A DNA stretch of 64,000 bases from Pseudomonas sp. Ga0074129 (GCA_001465025.1 LNDO01000064.1:28707-92706), one strand, 5' to 3'; positions 19,918 to 27,484 are shown, numbered from the stretch's first letter. The notes: a model not told the origin generated them from the sequence alone. Program-made: numbers and translations.

Positions 19918-20477
19918 TATTTACCCCGTCCAATCAGTTGCAGGAATTCGTGGCGGGTGTTGCACGACTCGCGAAACGCACCCAGCATCACCGAGGAGGT
20001 CATGATCGAGTTCTGCTTCTCGACGCCGCGCATCATCATGCACATGTGTTTGGCTTCGATCACCACCGCCACACCTGCAGCATTGGTTACCTGCTGAATG
20101 GCATCGGCGATTTGCTTGGTCAGGTTTTCCTGAATTTGCAGGCGGCGAGCAAACATATCAACGATGCGAGCCACCTTGGACAAGCCCAAGACTTTGCCAG
20201 TCGGGATATAGGCCACATGGGCTTTACCGATAAAAGGCAGCATGTGGTGTTCGCAAAGTGAATAAAGCTCGATATCACGGACGATCACCATCTCGTCGTT
20301 ATCCGACTCGAACAGTGCGCCGTTAACCACCTCGTCGAGGCTCTTGTGGTAGCCATTGCACAGGTACTGCATGGCTTTAGCCGCGCGCTTGGGTGTGTCG
20401 AGCAAACCTTCGCGTTCTGGGTTTTCGCCGACACCGACGAGGATTTCGCGGTAATGCTCGGGCATTTGTGGATTCAT
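19917..20477 (-). CDS. folE: GTP cyclohydrolase I
   Basis: 186 residues, type IA. It opens GTP to 7,8-dihydroneopterin triphosphate, the first pterin step. Zinc-binding and catalytic blocks are visible: [45 protein letters not shown], and [16 protein letters not shown] near the C terminus (here [13 protein letters not shown]). I chose the ATG at 20477, which follows GAGGAAC at good spacing; a reading from 20501 would overlap folM and lacks a ribosome site. folM ends 20 bases upstream and folX overlaps downstream, so this is the middle gene of a three-gene pterin operon. The promoter of that operon contains a TGTACA-type box. Confidence 0.96.
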   Translation of the reverse strand: MNPQMPEHYREILVGVGENPEREGLLDTPKRAAKAMQYLCNGYHKSLDEVVNGALFESDNDEMVIVRDIELYSLCEHHMLPFIGKAHVAYIPTGKVLGLSKVARIVDMFARRLQIQENLTKQIADAIQQVTNAAGVAVVIEAKHMCMMMRGVEKQNSIMTSSVMLGAFRESCNTRHEFLQLIGRGK

Positions 20478-20497
20478 GATCGTTCCTCGCAGCTGCA

Positions 20498-21208
20498 TCA
20501 CTTCAGGTGACGGCCGCCGTTGATGGTGAGAGTTGTGCCTGTGACATAAGGGTTGTCGAGCAGATAACGCACGCTTTGGTAGATCACTTCAGGGCCTGGC
20601 TCGATACCCAGAGCCGATTTCTTCAGGGTTTTTTCGCGGTAAGCCGCATCGTCATCGGGGTTGAACATGATCAATGCCGGGGCAATGCCATTGACCTTGA
20701 TTCGGGGGGCAAAACGGGCCGCAAACGACAGCGTAAGGTTGTCGAGACCGGCTTTGCTGGCGCAGTAGGCCGGGCGATTGGCGCTGCCTTTGCGCGCTAC
20801 GTCATCGCTTAGATGAATGATGTCGGCAACGGCTGACTGGGCCAGTAAGCCTTCGCAATGCAGGTTGATCAGGTAAGGCGCGAGCATGTGCACGTTGAAC
20901 AGTTGGGTGAACACCGCCGCTTCATCGCCTGGCGTTTCCGCATGCCAGTCGGAGGCGTTGTGCACGATGGCGCGCAGGCTGTCGGTGTGCGACTTCAGTT
21001 GCTCGATAAAAGCGAGGATTTGCCCTTCGTTGGCAAAATCCGCTTGCAGAGTAATTGCGCCTGCCGCTTTGAGCTCCTCGATAGCCGGGCGCAGGGTGCG
21101 GTACGTGACAATCACCGGGTGGCCATCGGCCAACAGGCGCTGCGCGCAGTGCAAGCCGATTCGCTGGCTGGCTCCGGTAATCAGAATGGGGGCGGTGCTG
21201 GCGCTCAT
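20498..21208 (-). CDS. folM: Dihydromonapterin reductase
   Basis: 236 residues of short-chain dehydrogenase fold. FolM reduces dihydromonapterin (and weakly dihydrofolate) with NADPH. Seen: the nucleotide-binding [26 protein letters not shown]; an active-site [24 protein letters not shown] with Tyr and Lys spaced as Y-x3-K; and the C-terminal [20 protein letters not shown] in place of the usual GxGIG and the [12 protein letters not shown] block mark the FolM branch. It is the first gene of the folM-folE-folX series. Its upstream region holds TATACC-N12-TGTACA overlapping the probable -35/-10 elements, so light-linked LitR-type control is likely (inference). Confidence 0.93.
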   Translation of the reverse strand: MSASTAPILITGASQRIGLHCAQRLLADGHPVIVTYRTLRPAIEELKAAGAITLQADFANEGQILAFIEQLKSHTDSLRAIVHNASDWHAETPGDEAAVFTQLFNVHMLAPYLINLHCEGLLAQSAVADIIHLSDDVARKGSANRPAYCASKAGLDNLTLSFAARFAPRIKVNGIAPALIMFNPDDDAAYREKTLKKSALGIEPGPEVIYQSVRYLLDNPYVTGTTLTINGGRHLK

Positions 21209-21303
21209 GGTCGACTCTGCACAAGAAAAGGGGTGGGTTCAGCGATGTCGCGCCGGGATACCTGACCAGTAAGACGCGGCCTCGACTGAACCTAGAACAA
21301 ACT

Positions 21304-21327
21304 TATACCAGTGATTGGTTTTGTACA
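21304..21327 (-). promoter_or_regulatory. LitR-type operator in the folM promoter
   Basis: TATACC, 12 bases, TGTACA. This departs at one base from the box T(G/A)TACA-N12-TGTA(C/T)A that I recall for class II LitR (PplR) targets in P. putida. On the minus strand the same bases give a promoter-like TTGTAC, 15-base spacer, TATAAG (21328 down to 21302). The regulator would therefore sit directly on the core promoter. The folM start is about 95 bases downstream. Confidence 0.7.
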
Positions 21328-21435
21328 ACCATGCGCGCTGTGCGGTTACTCGTCTGTTTTTGCTTGGATCGCCTATTTCATTGAGCTGCATCGATATTTT
21401 TGTTTCGCTTAGTGCCAATAAAATTGTTTTAATCG

Positions 21436-21460
21436 TGTACAAGTTGGTTTTTATTGTACA
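21436..21460 (+). promoter_or_regulatory. Paired TGTACA boxes before the DUF6482-like gene
   Basis: Two perfect TGTACA palindromes are separated by 13 bases, ending 9 bases before the ATG at 21470. The spacing is one longer than in the folM box. Because the right half abuts the start codon, a bound protein would more likely block than help transcription. Confidence 0.6.
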
Positions 21461-21469
21461 GGTGTGGCT

Positions 21470-21766
21470 ATGAAGCTCTGGCAGCTGTGTGTGGCGGTGG
21501 TGTGTGGGCGGGTTCGCCGAGTAGAGGTTTTGGCGCTGCGTTGCAGTGGCTACCACGTGCGGGTGGTGATGAGCGACGGCGCTGTGCGTGCGGTGCACTT
21601 TGCCGCTGGGCGGTCGTTGTGGCCCGCCATGCCTGTTGTGAAATCACGCTTGCTGCGCTGCGGTGTGCGCAAGGTGTTATTGCTGCAGCCGGAGAGCCAC
21701 GACGAAATCATCGGTCGGCCTGTTTTGCTAACGGCCGATCCGGGGTTGTGGATGCCTTTGCGCTGA
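21470..21766 (+). CDS. Small conserved protein, DUF6482-like
   Basis: 98 residues. The C-terminal half (VRKVLLLQPESHDEIIGRPVLLTADPGLWMPLR) and the strand VEVLALRCSGYHVRVVMSDG resemble the DUF6482 family of small Pseudomonas proteins as I remember it, in which a LxxPSxHDE motif ends the fold. The match is by eye only. An in-frame GTG two codons upstream (21464) is an alternative start. There is no signal peptide or membrane helix. It is convergent with the DUF393 gene and divergent from folM. Paired TGTACA boxes sit immediately upstream, so it probably belongs to the same regulon. Function unknown. Confidence 0.6.
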   Translation: MKLWQLCVAVVCGRVRRVEVLALRCSGYHVRVVMSDGAVRAVHFAAGRSLWPAMPVVKSRLLRCGVRKVLLLQPESHDEIIGRPVLLTADPGLWMPLR

Positions 21767-21781
21767 TTGAGTGCCAGTCGC

Positions 21782-22201
21782 CTAGCGCTGATGAATGTCG
21801 CACTGTTTGTCCGTGCAGCGCTTGCTGCCTTGAGGGTGCGGCAACCAATTCAGGTGCGGGCGCAAGCGGCAAAACAACAGGTAGCCCAGTTCAAGCAATG
21901 GACGCAAAGGCTTCCAGGTAAGCGGTACGGCCCAACGATCTAAGCCGGCAGCGCGCCAACTCCACAGCGTCGCGTCCAGACCGGTGACCCATTGGCCATC
22001 GGCAAAGCGGGCGTGCAGGCAATCTTGCAGGGTCTGCTTGCTTTGTCCGACTACGGCGGGGTCGAAGTCGCCCAGGCTGATGTCCACCAGGTTCAGGCGA
22101 TGCTCGTCGGCGCGGCGGCGCAGCAGTTGAATTTCGCGGGCGCAGAGTGGGCAATCACCGTCGAAATAGAGGGTTAAGGGCCACTGTGGTTGATTGATCA
22201 T
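21782..22201 (-). CDS. DUF393 thiol-disulfide oxidoreductase-like protein
   Basis: 139 residues. The opening YFDGDCPLCAREIQLLRRR contains the C-x2-C motif of the DUF393 (PF04134) family, which is distantly thioredoxin-like. GLDATLWSWRAAGLDRWAVPL and the membrane-leaning LLELGYLLFCRLRP are also typical. The exact substrate is unknown, and some members accompany photolyase or light-regulated clusters. It is divergent from the MerR/LitR-like regulator; the gap holds a TGTATA-N5-TGTACA element only 12 bases from this start codon. The ribosome site is weak (AGAG). Confidence 0.87.
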   Translation of the reverse strand: MINQPQWPLTLYFDGDCPLCAREIQLLRRRADEHRLNLVDISLGDFDPAVVGQSKQTLQDCLHARFADGQWVTGLDATLWSWRAAGLDRWAVPLTWKPLRPLLELGYLLFCRLRPHLNWLPHPQGSKRCTDKQCDIHQR

Positions 22202-22213
22202 GGTTTAACGCTC

Positions 22214-22230
22214 TGTATAGGTCTTGTACA
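22214..22230. promoter_or_regulatory. TGTATA-N5-TGTACA operator in the DUF393/regulator divergent gap
   Basis: TGTATA (22214-22219) and TGTACA (22225-22230) repeat with an 11-bp period, one helical turn. That is the direct-repeat spacing known for CarH-type MerR proteins. A -10-like TACAAT for the regulator gene lies at 22254-22259. The element is therefore placed to control both genes and to autoregulate. Confidence 0.6.
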
Positions 22231-22280
22231 AAGTATGCGCTAAACAGCTGAGTTACAATGCGCGCATCCTTTTTTCTGCG

Positions 22281-23246
22281 ATGCCTCCGCCCATGTCCGA
22301 TCTCGTTGGTGCTTCGTCCCTCGTTTCGAGTGCCCTCAAGCAGGAAGAGCTGTTTCCTATCCGCGAGGTGTCGCGCCTGACGGGCGTCAATCCGGTCACC
22401 CTGCGCGCTTGGGAGCGCCGCTACGGCTTGATCCGGCCAACCCGCACCGACAGCGGCCATCGCTTGTATTCGCAGGCCGACATTGAGTCGGTGCGCAGTA
22501 TTTTGGCCTGGATTGAGCGTGGTGTTGCGGTCAGCAAGGTCGGCAAAATTCTGGCGAAAAGCAGTGCGATTAAATCAGCCAGCGCCCCGGTCTATGAAGA
22601 AGTCAGCGCCAGTGAGTGGGGCGAGTGGCAGGCCCAACTGCGGCGCGTGATCGGTGCCTTTGATGAAGCGGGGCTGGATCGCCTGTACGGGCAGATTTTT
22701 TCCAGCTACCCCTTGCCTGTGGTGTTTCAGGACATCCTCATGCCGCTTTGGCAGGAGTACCTGTTGCGCCAGGATGAGTATGGTCAAACCAGTGAGTGGC
22801 TGTTTCTCGATACCTTTTTGCGCGCCCGTACGCTGCAGCGCTTGCAGGTGATGCGTGCGCAGGTGGATGAGCGCGTTCTGCTGGCCGCGCTGCCTGGGCA
22901 TTGCCGTGAGTTGGAATTGCTGGTTGCCGGTTTGCTGCTGGGCGGCAGTGATGTCTCCATCAGCGTCCTTGGTCTTGGGCAGCCGCTTGAAGAGCTGGCG
23001 CTGGTCTGTGAAAAAGTGCAGCCGCAAGCCTTGGTGCTGTTCTCCAATCAGCCGCCGGCCGATGACCTGCCACGCGTTCTGTCCCGCCTGGCATTGACCT
23101 TGGATTGCCCGTTGGTGCTGGCCGGTGACGGTGCAGACTTGGCCGAAGAAAGCCTAAGCGGCTCACCGATTGCCTGCCTGGGCAGTGAAGGGCGGTTGAT
23201 GCAGCGCCGCCTGCAGCAGTTTCTTGCCGGTCACCTCGATACCTGA
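22281..23246 (+). CDS. MerR-family regulator of the LitR/CarH type, without visible B12-binding motifs
   Basis: About 321 residues, or 317 from the alternative ATG at 22293; neither start has a clear ribosome site. The N-terminal MerR helix-turn-helix is LFPIREVSRLTGVNPVTLRAWERRYGLIRPTR, with the wing SGHRLYSQADI. A four-helix and Rossmann-like C-terminal part follows (about residues 110-320), with LMPLWQEYLL and VAGLLLGGSDVSISVLGLGQPLEEL aligning to the cobalamin-binding half of CarH/LitR. The B12 signatures are missing: no W-x9-EH (that helix reads SEWLFLD) and no (D/E)-x-H-x2-G. This is the class II LitR pattern, in which I recall that light is sensed by a partner LOV protein; one is encoded about 3 kb downstream. 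Operators of TGTACA type surround it. Confidence 0.85.
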   Translation: MPPPMSDLVGASSLVSSALKQEELFPIREVSRLTGVNPVTLRAWERRYGLIRPTRTDSGHRLYSQADIESVRSILAWIERGVAVSKVGKILAKSSAIKSASAPVYEEVSASEWGEWQAQLRRVIGAFDEAGLDRLYGQIFSSYPLPVVFQDILMPLWQEYLLRQDEYGQTSEWLFLDTFLRARTLQRLQVMRAQVDERVLLAALPGHCRELELLVAGLLLGGSDVSISVLGLGQPLEELALVCEKVQPQALVLFSNQPPADDLPRVLSRLALTLDCPLVLAGDGADLAEESLSGSPIACLGSEGRLMQRRLQQFLAGHLDT

Positions 23247-23335
23247 ATAAGCGTTTAACGCCTCTTGATCTTCGCCTGCTGCTGAGTGGGCGAAGCCTTA
23301 GTGTTGCCCAGAATTTCTGTTTTTCGTAATTTACT

Positions 23336-23433
23336 TGTACAGGTTGTACAAAAAATTACTTGCCATTTACCTTCTCTGGCTATACAAAAGCTGTACATGA
23401 AATGTTTATGTACAGCTTGTCTCTACTTGTACA
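23336..23433 (+). promoter_or_regulatory. Cluster of six TGTACA-type boxes before the acyl-CoA dehydrogenase gene
   Basis: Boxes: TGTACA at 23336, 23345, 23392, 23409 and 23428, and TATACA at 23381. TATACA (23381), TGTACA (23392) and TGTTTA (23403) form three direct repeats with an 11-bp period, as in CarH operators. TTGCCA (23360) and TATACA (23381) could be a sigma-70 promoter with a short 15-base spacer. Five perfect copies of a 6-base palindrome in about 100 bases are far above chance. Confidence 0.75.
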
Positions 23434-23451
23434 GCCTGAGGACTTAGCAAC

Positions 23452-25230
23452 ATGACCCAATACCGCGCACCCCTTCGTGACATGCGTTTCGTCTTTGACG
23501 AGGTGCTCGATGCTTATGCCACCTTGCAGTCGCTGCCTAGTCAGCGCGAGTTCGGAAACGACCTCGGTGGCGCCATTTTGGAAGAGGCAGCCAAGCTTGC
23601 CGAGAACGTTCTGGCTCCGCTGAACGGCTCAGGTGACAAGCAGGGCTGCCATTACGACCCGCAGAACAAAACGGTGAAAACGCCTGACGGTTTCCGCGAG
23701 GCCTACAAGCAGTTTGCTGAAGGCGGCTGGACTGCCCTGGCGTGCAACACCGAGTTTGGCGGCCAAGGCCTGCCTCATGTGCTGAACATGATGGTTGAAG
23801 AGATGGTCTGCTCCGCCAACCTGTCTTTGGGCATGTACCCCGGCCTCACTCACGGTGCCATTAACGCGCTGACTGCTCACGGTGCCCGCGAGTTGCAAGA
23901 ACGTTACCTGCCAAAACTGATCAGCGGCGAGTGGACTGGCACCATGTGCTTGACCGAGCCGCAGTGCGGCACCGACTTGGGCTTGATTCGCACCCGTGCT
24001 GTGCCTCAGGCCGACGGTAGCTACGCCATCAGTGGTACCAAAATCTGGATCACCGGCGGTGAGCACGATTTGGTCGACAACATCCTGCACCTGGTGCTGG
24101 CCAAGCTGCCCGATGCTCCGGACAGCGTTAAAGGTATCTCTTTGTTCCTGGTGCCTAAGTTCCTTGAAGATGGCAGCCGTAACCCGGCCTTCTGTGGCGG
24201 TTTGGAACACAAGATGGGTATCAAGGGTTCTGCCACCTGTGTGATGAACTTTGAAGGTGCGCAAGGCTGGTTGATCGGTGAGCCGAACAAAGGCCTTAAG
24301 TGCATGTTCACCATGATGAACTCGGCTCGCTTGATGGTCGGGATGCAAGGCCTGGGTATTGCCGAGAGCGCTTATCAAGTCAGCTTGGGTTTTGCCAAAG
24401 AGCGTCTGCAAAGCCGTTCGATGTCGGGGCCGAAAGCGGCTGACAAGCCAGCTGATCCGATCATCGTGCACCCGGATGTACGTCGCATGTTGCTTCGTCA
24501 GAAGGTCACCATTGAAGGCTGCCGTGCACTGGCCTACTTCACCGGCCTGCATGAAGACGTTGCCCACGATCACGAAGACGCGAGCGTTCGCGAGCGCGCC
24601 GATGATTTGGTCCAACTGCTGACGCCAGTGGTTAAAGCCTTCCTCACAGACGAGGGCTTCAATAGCGCCAACGAAGGCTTGCAGGTGTTGGGTGGCTCTG
24701 GCTTCACCGAAGACTGGGGCATCGAGCAACTGGTGCGTGACTCCCGCATCACGCGTATCTACGAGGGCACCAACGGCATTCAGGCGCTTGACCTGGTAGG
24801 TCGTAAGTTGGCGCTGGGTGGCGGCCGCGCGGTGCGCAACTACTTCGGCTTGATCGAAGGCTGGCTGAAAGACAATGCACACGCCGACCATGTGGCTGCT
24901 GTGGGCGCTGCACTCAAGCAACTGCAGCAAGCCACGATGTGGATTGCTACCGAAGGCATGAAAGACCCCGAGCAGGCCGGTGCGGCAGCAACCCCTTACC
25001 TGCGCCTCTTCGCTCTGACCAGCCTGGCCTGGATGTGGGCACGCATGGCGGCGGTGGCCAAGGCCAAGCTCGCCGAAGGCAGCACCGAAACAGCTTTCTA
25101 TGGCGCCAAGCTGAAGTCCGCCGACTTCTACATGGCACGCGTGCTGACCGAAACAGACAGCTTGTTGGCCGAAGTAAAAGCCGGCAAGAGCACTTTGATG
25201 GCCTTTAGCGAAGAGGAATTCGCCGCCTGA
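23452..25230 (+). CDS. Acyl-CoA dehydrogenase, long form with extra C-terminal domain
   Basis: 592 residues of the large acyl-CoA dehydrogenase group that carries a C-terminal extension (DmdC-like and phenylalkanoyl-CoA types). It is an FAD enzyme that forms the alpha-beta double bond of an acyl-CoA. Seen: CLTEPQCGTDLGLIRTRA (flavin/substrate loop); ISGTKIWITGGEHDLVDNI; MGIKGSATCVMNFEGA; the FAD/ADP block QVLGGSGFTEDWGIEQLVRDSRITRIYEGTNGIQA near residues 405-440, with the catalytic Glu in YEGTNGIQ; then about 150 more helical residues. GAGGAC precedes the ATG. Codon use looks smoother than in its neighbours, suggesting high expression. TGTACA boxes crowd its promoter. The specific acyl chain is unknown. 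Confidence 0.93.
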   Translation: MTQYRAPLRDMRFVFDEVLDAYATLQSLPSQREFGNDLGGAILEEAAKLAENVLAPLNGSGDKQGCHYDPQNKTVKTPDGFREAYKQFAEGGWTALACNTEFGGQGLPHVLNMMVEEMVCSANLSLGMYPGLTHGAINALTAHGARELQERYLPKLISGEWTGTMCLTEPQCGTDLGLIRTRAVPQADGSYAISGTKIWITGGEHDLVDNILHLVLAKLPDAPDSVKGISLFLVPKFLEDGSRNPAFCGGLEHKMGIKGSATCVMNFEGAQGWLIGEPNKGLKCMFTMMNSARLMVGMQGLGIAESAYQVSLGFAKERLQSRSMSGPKAADKPADPIIVHPDVRRMLLRQKVTIEGCRALAYFTGLHEDVAHDHEDASVRERADDLVQLLTPVVKAFLTDEGFNSANEGLQVLGGSGFTEDWGIEQLVRDSRITRIYEGTNGIQALDLVGRKLALGGGRAVRNYFGLIEGWLKDNAHADHVAAVGAALKQLQQATMWIATEGMKDPEQAGAAATPYLRLFALTSLAWMWARMAAVAKAKLAEGSTETAFYGAKLKSADFYMARVLTETDSLLAEVKAGKSTLMAFSEEEFAA

Positions 25231-25241
25231 TACGACTGCGC

Positions 25242-25285
25242 AATCCGATAGTCATCTACGCCCTTTTCGACTGTCGGATTTTTTT
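25242..25285 (+). terminator. Rho-independent terminator of the acyl-CoA dehydrogenase gene
   Basis: AATCCGATAGTC pairs with GACTGTCGGATT (one G-T pair) around a 15-base loop and is followed by five further T residues. Confidence 0.9.
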
Positions 25286-25317
25286 ATCCCTACTGCAGGA
25301 TTTTCCTGCACCTCAGG

Positions 25318-25344
25318 CCCGCGATTATCGCGGGTCTTTTTTTT
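25318..25344 (+). terminator. Second plus-strand terminator, overlapping the end of the convergent gene
   Basis: CCCGCGA, a 3-base loop, TCGCGGG, then TC and eight T residues. The right part of the stem and the T-run encode the last codons of the convergent PilZ-like gene, so coding and termination share bases. Confidence 0.7.
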
Positions 25345-25939
25345 GCAGCTGAATCGGCTCTGCATTCAAGTGTTGTTCGCAGCGATGTCGCTGATAAATA
25401 AAACGGCGGAGTTGTTCATCATTGTGGGCATCGATTGCATGGAGTTGGTAAGCCAGCAGGCCGCCTTCGGTTGGGCGAACGAACTCAGCGATGATCTCAA
25501 TAGTGTGACCGTCCTCCATCGGCAGGCGCAGTTGCAAGCGTTCGGCTGGTGCGTGGCTGGTGCCTTGTTCAATCAGCGCGCCGCTTAACGAAAGTTGATG
25601 AATCCACAAACCGCTGGGCTCTCCGCTTGGGGTTTGCAGTGCAATAGGCTGCGGCAGCGGTGAGCGCCAGGCACGATTAATGTCGCCTTCATCGACTATT
25701 TTCGGGGCGCTCAGCTGCAAGCGATCGTCGTTCAGGCGCACATCAAAGGTCAGCAACTGGTTGGCGACGTGTGCGCTCAGGCTCAGTTGCTCGGTGGCGG
25801 CATACTGCGCGAGAAACTCGTTGAGCGACTCAAGCAGGTCTGGCTGTACCTGCACAGTGGTGTCAGGTGGGCTTGAGGTTTGCTGCAACTGACGGATAAA
25901 GGCCAGTTCAGCCTGCGTCAGCAGGGCAGGGGCATTCAT
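25325..25939 (-). CDS. PilZ-like domain protein
   Basis: 204 residues, soluble. The N-terminal 90 residues are helical and unassigned. From about residue 100 the sequence resembles a PilZ beta-barrel: GLWIHQLSLSGALIEQG (compare the D/N-x-S-x2-G motif), LRLPMEDGHTIEIIAEFVRPTEGG, and a final helix EQLRRFIYQRHRCEQHL. The RxxxR cyclic-di-GMP motif is not clear (NRAWRSPLP is the nearest), so nucleotide binding is doubtful. It ends head-to-head with the acyl-CoA dehydrogenase terminators and follows the LOV gene on the same strand after a 51-base gap, so the two may be co-transcribed. That would link a light sensor to a PilZ-type output (inference). Confidence 0.6.
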   Translation of the reverse strand: MNAPALLTQAELAFIRQLQQTSSPPDTTVQVQPDLLESLNEFLAQYAATEQLSLSAHVANQLLTFDVRLNDDRLQLSAPKIVDEGDINRAWRSPLPQPIALQTPSGEPSGLWIHQLSLSGALIEQGTSHAPAERLQLRLPMEDGHTIEIIAEFVRPTEGGLLAYQLHAIDAHNDEQLRRFIYQRHRCEQHLNAEPIQLQKKDPR

Positions 25940-25990
25940 GGGCGCGGTCTATATCGAGCGTTGGAACAGTTGTGACCGCGCGCGTGCTGT

Positions 25991-26452
25991 TTAGTTACGG
26001 CCTGTCGTCGCCCGCAGATTTTCCAGTTCGGCTTTAAGTACGGCCAATTCAGCTTCCAGCTCTTTGACGCGCTCTTCGGCCAGCACTTGTTCGGTGACGT
26101 TTTTCTGAATGCCGATGTAGTAGGTCAGCTGATCGGCATCGTTGACCACCGGCGTAATCGACAGCTCGTTCCAGAACGGGCTGCCGTCTTTGCGGTAGTT
26201 ACGAATGATCTGTCGGCAGGGGCGGTGCTGCTTGACGGCCTCGCGGATGGCATCCAGACCGGCTTGGTTGCGGTCGCCCGCCTGCAAAAAACGGCAGTCC
26301 TGATACAGGATGTCTTCGCTGGCATAGCCGGTGAGCTTTTCAAAAGCCGGGTTGGCATAGATCAGGATGTTGTCATCACCTTCTTGTTCGGCAACCACGA
26401 TGCCGTCGTTGGAGGCGTTGATCACCAGTTGCAACAGTTTGGCGTTGATCAT
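25991..26452 (-). CDS. Short LOV-domain blue-light photoreceptor (PpSB-LOV type)
   Basis: 153 residues: one LOV/PAS domain (about residues 1-118) plus a C-terminal coiled-coil helix (about 119-148). The adduct-forming cysteine is Cys53 in YQDCRFLQAGDRNQ. The flavin-contacting residues Asn85 (RNYRKDG), Asn95 (FWNEL) and Gln116 (YYIGIQKN) are all present, and Arg61 fits the slow-recovering group. The overall sequence closely resembles PpSB1-LOV of P. putida as I recall it. Such proteins bind FMN, form a cysteinyl adduct in blue light and act through dimer changes; in P. putida one is reported to act on a class II LitR. The LitR-like gene lies about 2.7 kb away. No TGTACA box is seen upstream of this gene. 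Confidence 0.95.
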   Translation of the reverse strand: MINAKLLQLVINASNDGIVVAEQEGDDNILIYANPAFEKLTGYASEDILYQDCRFLQAGDRNQAGLDAIREAVKQHRPCRQIIRNYRKDGSPFWNELSITPVVNDADQLTYYIGIQKNVTEQVLAEERVKELEAELAVLKAELENLRATTGRN

Positions 26453-26564
26453 GAGGCGAGTTCCCAGTCTATGTCCGCTGCATTCTAAAACATCCGGGCG
26501 GGCTGTCTACTTGCGGCATAATGCCGTGATTATCGACTTGGTTCTGTATGTTTCGGAGTTTTGC

Positions 26565-27017
26565 ATGAAGATCGCCCTCTTTTCCGGCTCGGTTTACGGC
26601 ACCGCCGAGGAAGTTGCCCGTCACGCTGAGCGCGTGCTGAAAGCCGCTGGCTTTGACGCCTGGCACAACCCGCGGGCAACGCTGGCCGACGTGCAGGCCT
26701 TTGCCCCAGAGGCTTTTTTGACCGTGACCTCAACCACCGGTATGGGCGAATTGCCAGATAACCTGCAGCCGCTGTATTACGCCATCCGTGATCATTTGCC
26801 CGCCTGGAGCGGCCTGCCGGGCGCGGTGATCGCCCTGGGTGATTCCAGCTATGGCGACACGTTTTGCGGCGGTGGTGAGTTGGTTCGTGAGTTGTATGCC
26901 GAACTGGGCCTGCGTGAAGTGCAGCCCATGCTGCGTTTGGACAGCAGCGAAAGCGTCACACCCGAGACCGATGCCGAGCCTTGGTTGGCCGACTTTATAG
27001 CGGCGTTAAAAAACTGA
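26565..27017 (+). CDS. Flavodoxin (MioC-like)
   Basis: 150 residues. The FMN phosphate loop is SGSVYGTAEEVARHAE near residues 7-22, followed by TSTTGMGELPDNLQPLYYAI and ALGDSSYGDTFCGGG, the two aromatic-containing flavin loops. It is short-chain and acidic and would carry electrons at low potential. GGAG lies nine bases ahead of the chosen ATG; the longer open frame upstream has no homology. Its stop overlaps the cupin start (TGATG). P. aeruginosa carries a flavodoxin gene beside its folM-folE-folX cluster, so this neighbourhood is conserved. The divergent LOV gene is 112 bases away. Confidence 0.92.
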   Translation: MKIALFSGSVYGTAEEVARHAERVLKAAGFDAWHNPRATLADVQAFAPEAFLTVTSTTGMGELPDNLQPLYYAIRDHLPAWSGLPGAVIALGDSSYGDTFCGGGELVRELYAELGLREVQPMLRLDSSESVTPETDAEPWLADFIAALKN

Positions 27018-27484
27018 TGCACCCGCGCGCGCAGGCGTTGATCGAAGCGCTGAACTTGCAGGCGCATCCAGAGGGCGGCTATTACCGCCGCCTGTTTGAG
27101 TCGCCGCAGACAGCGCCTGATGGCAGGTTGTGCAGCACCTCGATTGTGTTTCTGCTCCCCGCCGGTGCCGTCAGCCGTTGGCACCGGGTGGATGCCGATG
27201 AACTGTGGCACTTCTATGAAGGCGCACCGCTTGAGTTGCTGATTGCCGAACAGCCGGATCAACCCGTTCGGCATGAGCGACTTGGCCCTGTGGCGGCGGA
27301 GCAAATGCCGCAGCGTGCGGTGGTGGCGCACGCCTGGCAGGCGGCGCGCAGTTTGGGCGATTTCACCTTGGTTGGCTGCACAGTCGCTCCGGGGTTTGAT
27401 TTTGCCGGGTTCAGCCTGCTGCGAGATGAGCCACTGGCGCAGCATGAATGGCCGCTTTTGCGCGGCTACCCCGAACTGCTGTGA
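27017..27484 (+). CDS. Cupin, DUF985 family
   Basis: 155 residues of small beta-barrel cupin. The N-terminal LNLQAHPEGGYYRRLF is the DUF985 (PF06172) hallmark, followed by STSIVFLLPAGAVSRWHRVDADELWHFYEGAPLELLI, where His and Glu may bind a metal or sugar nucleotide, and LVGCTVAPGFDFAGF. Function in bacteria is not established. The start codon overlaps the flavodoxin stop, so the two are translationally coupled. The alternative, longer frame to 26981 lies inside flavodoxin and is rejected. Confidence 0.9.
   Translation: MHPRAQALIEALNLQAHPEGGYYRRLFESPQTAPDGRLCSTSIVFLLPAGAVSRWHRVDADELWHFYEGAPLELLIAEQPDQPVRHERLGPVAAEQMPQRAVVAHAWQAARSLGDFTLVGCTVAPGFDFAGFSLLRDEPLAQHEWPLLRGYPELL

Noticed and set aside
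22281-23246. Cobalamin-dependent CarH photoreceptor
   Set aside because: The fold looks right, but the W-x9-EH helix and the (D/E)-x-H-x2-G loop are absent, so B12 sensing is unlikely.
23629-24930. A 433-codon open frame on the minus strand
   Set aside because: It lies entirely opposite the acyl-CoA dehydrogenase gene, whose motifs are unmistakable. High-GC third positions keep the antisense frame open.
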